The notes beneath the pieces are model-generated. The model had not been told where the DNA came from. It worked only from the letters and a program-made list of their open reading frames with translations, and ran no database searches. From an uncultured Burkholderiales bacterium (GTDB lineage Bacteria; Pseudomonadota; Gammaproteobacteria; Burkholderiales; Burkholderiaceae_D): a stretch of 49,055 nucleotides of DNA. Positions within the stretch are counted from its first letter, which is position 1. Each line of letters starts with the position of its first letter. The stretch lies in the NCBI GenBank assembly GCA_937872165.1, contig CALMOR010000062.1:1-49055 (forward strand), given 5' to 3'. Shown here one piece after another: positions 29,618 through 38,260 of this stretch. The position numbers and the translations under genes are program-made.

Positions 29618-30271
29618 TCAGCCGCGGCAGCTATTGGGCAGCCACTTCGCCTCGCTGGGCACGGTGGGCTCGCACTTCCACTGCTGCGGCGTCGCGCTGC
29701 CGGCGTCGGCCGCGTGGAGCGGCGTGCCGTCGGACTTGAGCGGCGTCATCTTCACCCCGGTCGTGAGACCCTGGATGTTCTGCGAGTCGGCCGTGATCAC
29801 GCCGTCCGGGTCCACGCTCATGCTCTTGAGGTACTTGGTGCCCTGGCCGACGCCGACGAGGCAGGTCCACGGCTTGGCCTGCGTCGACGTGCCGCCGTCC
29901 ATGACGTTGTAGAACTCCGTGACCTCCAGTCGGCAGGGCGCCGTCTGCAGCACGACCTCGGACATCTTGGTGCGCTTCGTGTAGTCCTGGTACGCCGGCA
30001 GCGCGATGGCTGCCAGGATGCCGATGATGGCCACGACGATCATGAGCTCGATCAACGTGAAGCCGCCCTGGCGGTTGCTGTCGAAGGGCATCGGTGCGCG
30101 CGCGGCGGCCGGCGTGCTGACGGTCGAGCTGCCGCGAAGCCGCGTGATGACGGCCTCCAGGTTGGCCTTCTCGGTGTCCCAGACCTCCTTGAGCTGCGCC
30201 TTCGTGTACAGATGAAACACGAGACCGAGACCGATCCCGATGGCAATGCCGATGATGATGTGGATGAGCAC
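29618..30271 (-). CDS. Type IV pilin (PilA-like) with an extra N-terminal membrane anchor (217 aa)
   Basis: Residues 69-97 are a classical type IV prepilin signal: GG|FTLIELMIVVAII with cleavage after Gly70, Glu75 at mature position 5, then ALPAYQDYTKR. The mature part has two Cys pairs (C113/C137 and C200/C215), and the end QWKCEP...WLPNSCRG is the D-loop of PilA-type pilins. Unusually, 68 residues precede the signal, including a membrane segment (residues 3-22, IIIGIAIGIGLGLVF) and a basic cytoplasmic-type linker. It starts at GTG 30271 with a strong AGGAGG. An internal ATG at residue 61 would give a normal leader but has no ribosome site. Confidence 0.82.
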   Translation of the reverse strand: MLIHIIIGIAIGIGLGLVFHLYTKAQLKEVWDTEKANLEAVITRLRGSSTVSTPAAARAPMPFDSNRQGGFTLIELMIVVAIIGILAAIALPAYQDYTKRTKMSEVVLQTAPCRLEVTEFYNVMDGGTSTQAKPWTCLVGVGQGTKYLKSMSVDPDGVITADSQNIQGLTTGVKMTPLKSDGTPLHAADAGSATPQQWKCEPTVPSEAKWLPNSCRG

Positions 30272-30350
30272 GACAACCTCCTGTGTAGATGATCAAGACA
30301 GGCGCGGAAGTGCGCCGGTCGCGAGGATACTGCGCAAACTGAAATGCCGT

Positions 30351-30851
30351 CTAGCCCTTCTTTCCCTCCACCACGACCTCCTTCCACGGGGGCGTCGGGT
30401 CGCCGCCGACCTGCGTCACGCTGAGCCCGCCGTCCGCGAGCGTCCAGACAATCGAGTGATGGTAGTCCCAGCTGTCAGCATCGCGAACGTGTACCATGAA
30501 CGCTTCGACCGACGCCGTAATCGACTGGTCCTCCATCTGCCAGACCGCCACGCGCTCCTCGTACAGGTCGTCCTTCTCGCCGCGCTTCTGGATCGGGTAC
30601 AGCGACTCGAACGGGTACAGCGCCGCCCGGATCGCGCAGCTGATGCCGACCTCGTCATGCGCCAGCCAGAAGCGCGGGAACGCCGGCTTGGTCTTGAGGT
30701 CGACGGGCGCCGCGTCGAAGCGATGGATGACGTAGTTGAACTTCACGTCGACCGCCTGACCCTCCGGCAGGTGCTCCGGCCCGTAGTGGCCCGGCTCCGG
30801 CGCGACCTCGGCTCGCGGCTGCGCGCGTGGCGCGTTCTTGTTCCCGGTCAC
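30351..30851 (-). CDS. Hypothetical protein (166 aa)
   Basis: It starts at GTG 30851 overlapping the upstream TGA (GTGA) and ends in TAG. It contains FNYVIHRFDAAPVDL, FWLAHDEVGISCAIRAALYPF and SITASVEAFMVHVRD, and looks like a folded alpha/beta protein with a basic end (VVVEGKKG). No family recognised. It precedes the pilin gene by 80 bases. Confidence 0.55.
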   Translation of the reverse strand: MTGNKNAPRAQPRAEVAPEPGHYGPEHLPEGQAVDVKFNYVIHRFDAAPVDLKTKPAFPRFWLAHDEVGISCAIRAALYPFESLYPIQKRGEKDDLYEERVAVWQMEDQSITASVEAFMVHVRDADSWDYHHSIVWTLADGGLSVTQVGGDPTPPWKEVVVEGKKG

Positions 30852-31177
30852 GCCGTCCTCCGCGCCTTGATCTTCGCGTCCAGCTCCTGCAGGCGCTCGA
30901 TCGACTTGGAGGGCAGGTTGAGGAAACGCGGCGCCTCGGCCAGGATGATCTCGCGGATCGCGCGCAGTGAGGCGGCCTCCAGCTCGTCGATGTCGAGGTC
31001 GCGGCGCATCGCCTCGGCCGCCTCGGCCTTGATGACGGCGTCGGTGTCCCAGAGCCACTGGTTGCGATCGCGCTGATCGTTGTAGCCCCAGTGCATATGA
31101 AGGGCGGGCTGCTGATCGTGATTGCTCAGCTCGTCCTCGGTGAACTTCGTGTAGCTTCCTGCGTCTGCCTTGTTCAT
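30848..31177 (-). CDS. Hypothetical helical protein (109 aa)
   Basis: ATG 31177 is chosen over a TTG six bases upstream because GGGAG lies eight bases before the ATG. The second half is a charged helix (DELEAASLRAIREIILAEA, SIERLQELDAKIKARR). Function unknown. Confidence 0.55.
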   Translation of the reverse strand: MNKADAGSYTKFTEDELSNHDQQPALHMHWGYNDQRDRNQWLWDTDAVIKAEAAEAMRRDLDIDELEAASLRAIREIILAEAPRFLNLPSKSIERLQELDAKIKARRTA

Positions 31178-31189
31178 TGCCAAACTCCC

Positions 31190-31378
31190 TCAGGTTAGGT
31201 GCTGCTTGAACCGCCCGTCCACGTACCCATCTCGATACATCTGCCAGACCTTGTACTCCAGCTTGATCATACCAAGTGGCGTCGCTCGATCAACGCCTCG
31301 CTTGGCGTGGTTCCTCAACCAGTAGTCGATGAACGACTCCTGAACCTCTCTCAGCTGCTCCTCAGTGAGCGCCTCCAT
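31190..31378 (-). CDS. Hypothetical protein (62 aa)
   Basis: A 62-residue protein (MEALTEEQLREVQESFIDYW) immediately following the primase-helicase stop. It is largely helical with a basic, aromatic C-terminal half (GMIKLEYKVWQMYRDGYVDG). It is probably a small replication-region accessory; no family recognised. Confidence 0.55.
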   Translation of the reverse strand: MEALTEEQLREVQESFIDYWLRNHAKRGVDRATPLGMIKLEYKVWQMYRDGYVDGRFKQHLT

Positions 31379-31380
31379 GG

Positions 31381-33423
31381 TCAAAACTTCTTGAGGGCCA
31401 GCTGACCCCCGGGGTGATACTTGCGGTAGTGCTCGGTGATCGCCTGCGGCGTCGCCGCCTCCCAGGCCGCGTGATTGCGCAGCGCGAACGGCGTGATGAC
31501 GCCGGACCCGCCGCCCTCGGGGAACTTGATCTGCCGGAGGAGCCGATGCCCCGAGCGCTTGAGCTCGCGCGCGACGCCTTGCGCGGTGAGGCGCTTCTCG
31601 TTCGAGGGATCGAACGCGCGCAGCAGCTCCGCGGACGTGAACAGCTCGCAGTTGAGCTCGACGCCGTTCAGCATCACCGGCCCCTCGCGCCCGAGGTCGT
31701 GCACGAAGCGACCCAGCTCGCTCTTGCTGGTGATGATCATGTCGGCCTTCGCGCGCGTTCGGAGCGCTGCCGCCTGCGGATCGAAACCCGTGAGGTCGAG
31801 CGTGAGCAGGTAGTGGTACAGCGCCGCGATCCCGTCGTCCGAGTCGCGCCAGTCGACGTAGCGCCGCCTCAGCGCCTCGTCGATCATTCCACCCTTCACC
31901 TCGTGGATGAAGAACCGCCGATCGCTGTCGCTGAGCAGGAACGCGTCCGGGTCGTTTGACGTGAACAGGTAGTTGATCAGCGCGGGCGCGCTGTAGGATG
32001 GGATGTACTTGGGATTGAGCTGAACGAACTTCTGCGTGATCAGCGTGTTGAGCCGATTGCTGAGCTCGCGCGAGGCGTTCGCCGTGATGTCGTCGGCGAG
32101 GATGAACTGCTTGGACTCGGCCCACTCGTTGCGATCCTCGCGCAGCTGAGCATCCGTGATCTCGCCCGCATTCTTGCCATAGATGCGCATCAGCGTGTGC
32201 CCGACGAGCGTCTTGCCCGAGCCCATCGCCACGCCCCAGATCACCGCGGCCGTCGCCATCTTCGTGCCGAGGTGCTGGAGCGGGTACGCGCACCACTGCT
32301 CAAACCATCTGCGCGCTGCGGGCTCCGCTCCCTGGAACAGGTGATCAAGCAGCGCGATCCAGGGCTTCACGTCGCCCTTCTCCGGCGCGATCGGCATGCC
32401 GTGCCACGTGTTCAGGTAGCCCTCGGGCGTGATCCGATCCGCGCCGGGCGAGTACGTCAGGCCGAGCGTCGACGCTCGATGGGGCCACTTCAGCCACTCC
32501 TGCGCCAGGGGCTTTTCGGTCATCTTGATCTCGCCCTTCTGGTCGACGCGCGTGATCGTGAAGAAGCGATGACCGTAGTGGTGCTCCTTGAACCCGCCCG
32601 GCGCCATCTTCTGCATCGTGTCCCAGGCCACCACGATGCCCGGATCGCGGACATAGATGACCTCGGCGTTGAACCCGTGGAGCGCCGCGCTCGCTGCGTA
32701 GGGGATCGCGCCGTCCAGGACGCGCTCGAACGCCGCACGGCCGAGCTGAACGAGGTAGTCGTCCAGGCCCGTCTTACCGCGCCCCTCGATGTTGGGAAGG
32801 CGGCAGATGTTGACCTCCGCGCCGAGATTGGTGAGCGTCCGCGCCAGCTCGGACTCGGCCTGCACCACCTTCGGGTTCGACGCCGCGTCGCTGTCGTACA
32901 CGATGTACACGGGACGATCGGTCCAGACGAACTCGTTGAACAGGGGGAGGATCGGCAGGTTGTTCTTGGCAGCGCGAAACGACCAGACGCCCCCGAGCCC
33001 GAGCGTAGGCAGTCCGTACTTGATCGCGCAGGCCGCCTTCAGCTCGCCCTCCGTGATCAGCAGCGCGCGCTCGGCGTCCTCGGCAATCGCTCGCCAGGAG
33101 TGCTTCGGCCACGGGGGTAGGTACACCTCAGACAAGGAGTCTGTGGGCTGCACGTACCGGAGCGCCTTCACGGCCGTGAGCTTCGCGAGACCCGAGCGCG
33201 TGTCCTCCAGGTAGCGAAGCCGCCAGAACTTGGAGCGCTTGCCGTCGATGTCGAAGTACGGAAGGCGGAACCCGGCGAACGCGGGCTGTCCCAGGGCTTT
33301 CACTTCTACAGCTGTGAGCGGTTCGTAGCTGAGCCGCTTCGCATCGGCTGCGTCGAGGTCGGATTCAGACAGCTTGATCTCGAACGCGGCGCGCAACGCC
33401 TGTGGCGTCTTGAGCGTGGTCAT
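31381..33423 (-). CDS. Primase-helicase (DUF3854 TOPRIM-like + DUF5906-type helicase, 680 aa)
   Basis: The N-terminal third carries a TOPRIM-like primase segment: ALLITEGELKAACAIKYGLP (Glu) and PVYIVYDSDAASNP (D-x-D), as in DUF3854. The C-terminal half is an SF3-like helicase: GVAMGSGKTLVGH (Walker A), KQFILADDITANAS (Walker B) and INYLFTSNDPDAF (motif C). The protein would prime and unwind DNA for the phage polymerase. It is the largest gene of the early strand, near the divergent region, with AAAGGGAAC upstream and a promoter-like sequence at 33566-33595. Confidence 0.82.
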   Translation of the reverse strand: MTTLKTPQALRAAFEIKLSESDLDAADAKRLSYEPLTAVEVKALGQPAFAGFRLPYFDIDGKRSKFWRLRYLEDTRSGLAKLTAVKALRYVQPTDSLSEVYLPPWPKHSWRAIAEDAERALLITEGELKAACAIKYGLPTLGLGGVWSFRAAKNNLPILPLFNEFVWTDRPVYIVYDSDAASNPKVVQAESELARTLTNLGAEVNICRLPNIEGRGKTGLDDYLVQLGRAAFERVLDGAIPYAASAALHGFNAEVIYVRDPGIVVAWDTMQKMAPGGFKEHHYGHRFFTITRVDQKGEIKMTEKPLAQEWLKWPHRASTLGLTYSPGADRITPEGYLNTWHGMPIAPEKGDVKPWIALLDHLFQGAEPAARRWFEQWCAYPLQHLGTKMATAAVIWGVAMGSGKTLVGHTLMRIYGKNAGEITDAQLREDRNEWAESKQFILADDITANASRELSNRLNTLITQKFVQLNPKYIPSYSAPALINYLFTSNDPDAFLLSDSDRRFFIHEVKGGMIDEALRRRYVDWRDSDDGIAALYHYLLTLDLTGFDPQAAALRTRAKADMIITSKSELGRFVHDLGREGPVMLNGVELNCELFTSAELLRAFDPSNEKRLTAQGVARELKRSGHRLLRQIKFPEGGGSGVITPFALRNHAAWEAATPQAITEHYRKYHPGGQLALKKF

Positions 33424-33565
33424 GCGTTCCCTTTGAGGCTAGTGGTGCCGAGTGAGCGACAAACGCCGGGGAGGCGCCGCGCCGAGCCCTGGGGCTCACG
33501 GTGAATCGAGGTACACGAAGGGTGGCGCCTACCGCGACGCCGCACCCGGTCACTAGCCGGCGCGG

Positions 33566-33595
33566 ATCGTAGCGGACCTCGCCACTGCGAGGCAA
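33566..33595 (-). promoter_or_regulatory. Putative sigma-70 promoter for the primase-helicase gene, with overlapping dyad
   Basis: On the minus strand TTGCCT (33590-33595) and TACGAT (33566-33571) are spaced by 18 bases. A perfect dyad CCTCGC-CACT-GCGAGG (33577-33592) overlaps the -35 region and could be an operator, or a hairpin ending the upstream gene. The 175-base gap before the primase-helicase ATG leaves room for a leader. Confidence 0.4.
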
Positions 33596-33598
33596 GCG

Positions 33599-33925
33599 TC
33601 ACTGCTTCGCCCCAGGAACCTCCCCGAAGTTGCGGCGTGCCCTGGCAACGGCGGTGCCCGGCTCCTCGCGCGCGGCCGCGTTCGACTGAAGCGACGCGAG
33701 CAGCTGCGACTTCTTGAGGGGCTTCGTGTTCAGGTAGTAGTTCGCGCCGACCCAGTACTGCGCACGCAGGTGATCCGAGCCGAGGGACTTGACCTCGAAC
33801 CGAACGCAAACATCCTGGTTCGCGATCCGCGTGTTCATGCCTTCATGTACCCGGTACGGCTCGGCCCAGTTGATGCGGCTGAGTGCTTCGCCTTCAAGGC
33901 GTGTGACTTCGGAGATGATGTCCAC
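33599..33925 (-). CDS. Hypothetical first gene of the minus-strand block (108 aa)
   Basis: It starts at GTG 33925 with AAGGGA nine bases upstream. Residues 30-60 have alternating strands (DVCVRFEVKSL, LRAQYWVGANYYL) and the C-terminus is Ala/Arg-rich. Being first after the divergent region, it is probably expressed early. No family recognised. Confidence 0.55.
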   Translation of the reverse strand: MDIISEVTRLEGEALSRINWAEPYRVHEGMNTRIANQDVCVRFEVKSLGSDHLRAQYWVGANYYLNTKPLKKSQLLASLQSNAAAREEPGTAVARARRNFGEVPGAKQ

Positions 33926-34229
33926 TTACTCGATTCCCTTAAGTGATTGATCGGATGACGGTAACAGGGTAACTGAGCGCGCCGCCTATTCTCCCCTCCT
34001 GCTCTTTTACCTACCCTCCTACTACTCTACCCTAACTCTTCATGGGGGAGGAAGGGGAAAGATTTCAGTTACTACTACTTACCGCGTTTTCGCGAGCGCT
34101 CGACATCTCAGCCTGAGCTGATGCTGAGAGTGACCCCTTATCATGGGGGCTAGACGTGCGCTGGCGAGCCACGGTATAAGGCCCCCGCACGCAGCGCCGT
34201 GCCCTCACCCTACTGCACATCGTCACCTC
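33926..34229. other. Divergent intergenic region: tracts, dyads and promoters; candidate control region or origin
   Basis: The only gap of about 300 bases, between divergently transcribed blocks. It holds direct repeats GTAAC (33961, 33969) and CTACCCT (34011, 34027), and a pyrimidine tract (33990-34040) followed by a purine tract (34045-34062). There is also a dyad TCTCAGC/GCTGAGA (34106-34112, 34123-34129) and a GGGGGC/GCCCCC pair (34145, 34181) around a promoter. I see no gene. A replication origin is possible but unproven. Confidence 0.55.
34151..34180 (+). promoter_or_regulatory. Putative sigma-70 promoter of the packaging/head operon
   Basis: TAGACG (34151-34156), 18-base spacer, TATAAG (34175-34180). 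GGGGGC and GCCCCC immediately flank the elements, making a possible operator. Expected transcription start is near 34187, about 40 bases before the preferred TerS start. Confidence 0.45.
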
Positions 34230-34901
34230 ATGCCAGCAAAGAAGACAACGCCCCCAGCACCTAGCGCGAGGCCCAAGAAGCCCCGTGCTGTGTTGCGTCC
34301 TGTCGACGTGACCGAGTCCTTGCCGCCGTCTCCCAAGGAGAAGCAGGTGCGCAACACGAAGGGTCTGAAGGACCACGAGTTCAAGAAGGGGCCGGACCCG
34401 CGGCGCTTCGTCATGGTGCCACGTCTGGCGAAGATCAGCGACATGAAGCGTCGCATGCTCGCCAAGTCCGGCATGACGCCGCTCGACTTCCTGACGGCCG
34501 TGTATCGTGACGAGCTGTACGATGACTATGAGCCGCATCAGTTCACCGAGGTCGCAGACGACAAGTTGCTGCCGTACGCTCGCGTCTGGAAGCCAACCGA
34601 CAACGCGCGACGCGTCAAGGTCAACCTCGATCAGCGCATCGTGGCTGCCAACCAGGCGGCGCCGTACTTCCACAGCAAGCGACCGGTTCAGCTCAACCTC
34701 GGCAACGCCGGGAACGTCACGCCCGCCTCGATGACGCAGGAGCAGATGAGCGCACTGACCACCGAGGAGCTGGAGGCGATCATCCGCGCAGGCGAGGTCC
34801 TGGGCACGCTGCCCTCGACTGGCAGGAACATGGTTACGCTCAGCGAGGGCGTGGCCTCCGCGGACGAGGCGCGCACGATCGAGATGGAGGGGGCGCAGTG
34901 A
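34230..34901 (+). CDS. terS: Terminase small subunit (223 aa)
   Basis: It binds phage DNA and guides packaging. After a basic, Pro-rich N-terminus (MPAKKTTPPAPSARPKK) comes the typical core SGMTPLDFLTAVYRDEL and QRIVAANQAAPYFHSKRP, the 'AA-x-x-A-A-P-Y-x-H-x-K' pattern of small terminases. It precedes the large terminase with a GTGA overlap. ATG 34230 is preferred over ATG 34143 because the latter lies upstream of the promoter-like -10. Neither start has a clear ribosome site. Confidence 0.75.
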   Translation: MPAKKTTPPAPSARPKKPRAVLRPVDVTESLPPSPKEKQVRNTKGLKDHEFKKGPDPRRFVMVPRLAKISDMKRRMLAKSGMTPLDFLTAVYRDELYDDYEPHQFTEVADDKLLPYARVWKPTDNARRVKVNLDQRIVAANQAAPYFHSKRPVQLNLGNAGNVTPASMTQEQMSALTTEELEAIIRAGEVLGTLPSTGRNMVTLSEGVASADEARTIEMEGAQ

Positions 34902-36484
34902 TCGTCGCTCCGGCCAAGGCGGTTCCGATCGCGGATCAGCGCGCGGCGCTCGCCATAGTTGCGCATCGCGAGTTCAAGTGGTTCGTGTCGTACGTCTGGC
35001 CTGTGCTCGAACCGGGCGTCAAGTACCAGCACAACTGGCACATCGACGCCATCGCGGAGTACCTTCAGGCGGTGAAGGATGGGCAGGTCAAGCGCCTGAT
35101 CATCAACATGCCGTTCCGGATGCTGAAGTCCACGCTAGTCAGTCAGATGTTCCCAGCGTATGAGTGGCTTCACAACCCGTCCGAGCAGTACCTGACCTCC
35201 TCCTACGCCAAGGACTTGGCCACCAGGGACGCGGTCAACAGTCGACGCATCATCGAGTCGTCGCTGTATGCTGAGCTGCTGTCTCTGAGCCCCAAGGATC
35301 AGCAGTTCATCATGACAGGCGATCAGAACGTCAAGACGCGCTATGAGAACGACAAGCGCGGCATGCGGACTGTCACGTCCACGGATGCTGCGTCCACAGG
35401 GTTCGGGGGCTCGCGCTTGATCGTGGACGATCCGATTAGCGCCAAGATGGCAGACTCAGCGCTGGAGATCAACAAGTCCATCGAGTGGTGGCGCGGTACG
35501 ATGGCCACGCGCTTCAACAACCCTGGACAGGACGCCGCGATCGTCACGCATCAGCGCCTGAACGAGAAGGACTTGACAGGCTACCTGCTGGCAGAGGAGG
35601 GCAACTGGGATCACCTGATCCTGCCCATGCGCTGGGACCCCAAGATCGTTTCCATCGCATCGTCGTTTCAGCCCAAGGTGCTCGATCCGCGGAACTACAC
35701 CACGCGCCGCGATCCTGCGTACAAGGGTGCTACGGGACCGGGCGCGCTGCTGTTTCCCCATCGCCTCGATGAGACTGCGGTCCAGGCGCTGGAGAAGTCG
35801 CTGGGCAAGTACCATACGTCAGCACAGCTTCAGCAGAACCCAGCGCCACGCGCAGGCAACCTGTTCAAGCGGGATGACTGGCGGTACTGGCGCGTGGCGC
35901 CGATCCTCAAGACCCTCGATGTTGTGCTGTCGGTGGACTGTACCTTCAAGGACGTGGAGGCCGCGGACTACGTGTCCATGACCGTGTGGGGGTTCGAGAA
36001 GCGCGAGGCAGTCACCACTGCGTCCTCAGTGATCCAGTACCAGGGCGGCAAGGCGTACCTGCTGGACAGGACGTACGGACAGATGGGGCTCATGGCAACG
36101 CTCCGCGCGCTGCGCGGTCTCAGGGCCAAGTGGGACAACGCGATCGCGGTGCTGGTGGAGGACAAGGCCAACGGATCGGCCGTCATCGAGACGCTCAGCA
36201 CCGAGGTCCCGGGCGTGATCCCCATCAATCCCGAGGGCGGCAAGTACAGCCGCGCAGCAGCCGTCCAGCCGCAGCAGGAGGCGCACCAGATCATCTTGCC
36301 TGATCCTTCGCTCCCGGGCTACGCCTGGGTTCATGACTACGTCGAGAACATGACTCGGTTCCCGGGGACGCCGGACGACGACACCGACAGCACATCACAA
36401 GCGCTCAACTGGAATCGAGTGCGCCCCGGGTACACCAAGAAATCACCACTGCCCTCGGTTGGGGGCGCAAGGACCATGACATGA
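34898..36484 (+). CDS. terL: Terminase large subunit (528 aa)
   Basis: The packaging motor and nuclease. The ATPase has a variant Walker A (IINMPFRMLKSTLVSQ) and Walker B RLIVDDP. The C-terminal RNase-H-like nuclease has VLSVDCTFKD (first Asp), VLVEDKANGSAV (second acidic) and DDDTDSTSQAL (third). It starts at a GTG overlapping the TerS stop and overlaps the portal gene by four bases. Length is normal. Confidence 0.88.
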   Translation: MIVAPAKAVPIADQRAALAIVAHREFKWFVSYVWPVLEPGVKYQHNWHIDAIAEYLQAVKDGQVKRLIINMPFRMLKSTLVSQMFPAYEWLHNPSEQYLTSSYAKDLATRDAVNSRRIIESSLYAELLSLSPKDQQFIMTGDQNVKTRYENDKRGMRTVTSTDAASTGFGGSRLIVDDPISAKMADSALEINKSIEWWRGTMATRFNNPGQDAAIVTHQRLNEKDLTGYLLAEEGNWDHLILPMRWDPKIVSIASSFQPKVLDPRNYTTRRDPAYKGATGPGALLFPHRLDETAVQALEKSLGKYHTSAQLQQNPAPRAGNLFKRDDWRYWRVAPILKTLDVVLSVDCTFKDVEAADYVSMTVWGFEKREAVTTASSVIQYQGGKAYLLDRTYGQMGLMATLRALRGLRAKWDNAIAVLVEDKANGSAVIETLSTEVPGVIPINPEGGKYSRAAAVQPQQEAHQIILPDPSLPGYAWVHDYVENMTRFPGTPDDDTDSTSQALNWNRVRPGYTKKSPLPSVGGARTMT

Positions 36485-38256
36485 GAGTATTTGGCAAGCA
36501 GTTCCAGTTCGCGGACATCCTGGGGCGCAATCGTCTCATGCCTGGTGGCGTGGTGGATCAGAGCGACGCAGCTACGCGCGAGGCGCAGGCCAGCAACGAT
36601 CCCAAGGCGGCGCTCTACGATGATCAGGCGATCCTGTCGCAGTTCATCTTCATGATCACGCGGTTCCCAGACCCGGACGAGGTACTGCGTCAGGCAGGGA
36701 TCAGCCGCAAGCAGCTTGCGGTCCTGATGACGGACGACGAGGTGTATCAGACGTTCGACACGCGGCGCGACGCCGTGCTGGGGACGCCCCTGCGCCTGGA
36801 GCTGCGCGCTCAGCCGACGAAGCCCAAGGGCAAGGATGCGACGCCTGCGAGCAGCGACAAGTCGGGCATCGAGGGTGACGAGTTCGCGCAGTTCCTGCTG
36901 GATCAGCTGGCCAGTATCAAGACCGTCGGCATCCCGGGTATCTGGAACGCAGTCCCCTACGGTTACAGCGTGGTCGAGGCGGTGTACACGAACCCGGACG
37001 ATCCGCGCGAGGCGCGCGAGGACGGACGCATCGGCCTGAAGACGTTCCTGGAAAAGCCGTTCTGGTGGTTCGAGCCCAAGGCGGACGGCTCCCTGCGCTA
37101 CTACCCGGACAACGGATCAGCCGGCGACGAGGGCATCCTGTGCGACCAGCAGTTCAAGTTCTTCCTGACGCGTCGGCGTCCCACGTACCTCAACCCCTTC
37201 GGCGAGGCGCTGCTGTCGCGCCTGTACTGGCCGTGGTTCTTCAGGTACAACGGCTGGAAATTCTGGTCCAAGTTCGTCGAGCGCTTCGGTGCGCCGCTCC
37301 TCGTGGGTATGACCGACAACACGGAGGCCATGACGCTGGCCCTTCTGCAGGCGCACAGCTCAGCGGTCATCAGCATCGGCAAGGAAGACAAGATCGATGC
37401 GGTGGGCGGTGCGGGCGTCGGTGGCGGTGATGCATTCGATCGGTTCGAGTCGGCCTCGATCCGTCGGATTCAGAAGGTCGTGCTGGGGCAGACCCTGACG
37501 AGTGGCACGGATGGCGGCTCGGGCAACCGCGCGCTGGGACAGGTCCACGAGACGGTGCGACGGGACAAGCTGGACAGCGATCTGGAGCTCATCACGCCCA
37601 CGATTCAGCGCCTAGTCGATGCGCTCTGCGTGCTCAACGGCAAGGCGGCCGGCACCTACACGGCGTTCTACGCCGACGACACAGGGCTGGAGGCGGATCG
37701 AGCGACGCGCGACGTGGCGCTGATGTCATCCAAGCGCATCGCCTTCACCAAGGCGTACTTCATCAACAACTACGACTTCCGGGAGGACGACATCCTGGTG
37801 GATGAATCCGAACCGACGAGCGTAGTCCCAACCCCAGGAGGTCAAGTGGTCGACGAAGATGGCAATGACCCGGCTGTCAGCGGCAAGCCGGCTGTACCGC
37901 CCAAGGCGGCGGCCAAGGCACCTCCGCTGAACAAGGCCAATACCCCGGCGAGCCGGGTTCTGCGCGCGGCGCTGGAGACGTTCAGCCATCAGACGCGCAC
38001 GACCCGGTTCACGCACCAGCAGAACATCGTCGAGGACCTGGCCGACGAGGCGCTGGAGGCCGCGGGCAAGCCCATTGCGGCCGAGGTCATCCGCTCGGCG
38101 GTGTTCGCGGCCACGGACCCGGAGGACCTGGAGTCGCGGCTGCTGGCGCTGATCGGCCCGGGCACGCTCGACGCCGAGCAGTTCAGGGCGGTGCTGGAGA
38201 CGGCGCTGTTCACGGCCGACGTGCTGGGCTACGTGCACGCCGACAACAAGGTCTGA
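36481..38256 (+). CDS. Portal protein, DUF935 (Mu gp29-like, 591 aa)
   Basis: It forms the dodecameric portal for DNA entry and exit. The segments DEVLRQAGISRKQLAVLMTDDEVYQTFDTRRDAV, read in part, and KFVERFGAPLLVGM, and VVLGQTLTSGTDGGSGNRALGQVH are those of the DUF935 portal family of Mu-like phages. The C-terminal extension (about 460-591) is Pro/Lys/Ala-rich and then helical. It begins by ATGA overlap with TerL. Confidence 0.85.
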   Translation: MRVFGKQFQFADILGRNRLMPGGVVDQSDAATREAQASNDPKAALYDDQAILSQFIFMITRFPDPDEVLRQAGISRKQLAVLMTDDEVYQTFDTRRDAVLGTPLRLELRAQPTKPKGKDATPASSDKSGIEGDEFAQFLLDQLASIKTVGIPGIWNAVPYGYSVVEAVYTNPDDPREAREDGRIGLKTFLEKPFWWFEPKADGSLRYYPDNGSAGDEGILCDQQFKFFLTRRRPTYLNPFGEALLSRLYWPWFFRYNGWKFWSKFVERFGAPLLVGMTDNTEAMTLALLQAHSSAVISIGKEDKIDAVGGAGVGGGDAFDRFESASIRRIQKVVLGQTLTSGTDGGSGNRALGQVHETVRRDKLDSDLELITPTIQRLVDALCVLNGKAAGTYTAFYADDTGLEADRATRDVALMSSKRIAFTKAYFINNYDFREDDILVDESEPTSVVPTPGGQVVDEDGNDPAVSGKPAVPPKAAAKAPPLNKANTPASRVLRAALETFSHQTRTTRFTHQQNIVEDLADEALEAAGKPIAAEVIRSAVFAATDPEDLESRLLALIGPGTLDAEQFRAVLETALFTADVLGYVHADNKV

Positions 38257-38260
38257 GCTC

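Noticed and set aside
29618..30271. Pilin gene as a fragment of contaminating host DNA
   Set aside because: It sits in frame within the minus-strand phage block, with phage-like spacing, similar composition and intergenic motifs shared with another phage gene gap (near 25387).
34143..34229. Longer TerS start at ATG 34143
   Set aside because: It lies upstream of the promoter-like -10 and encodes an Arg/His/Pro-rich stretch unlike a protein N-terminus.
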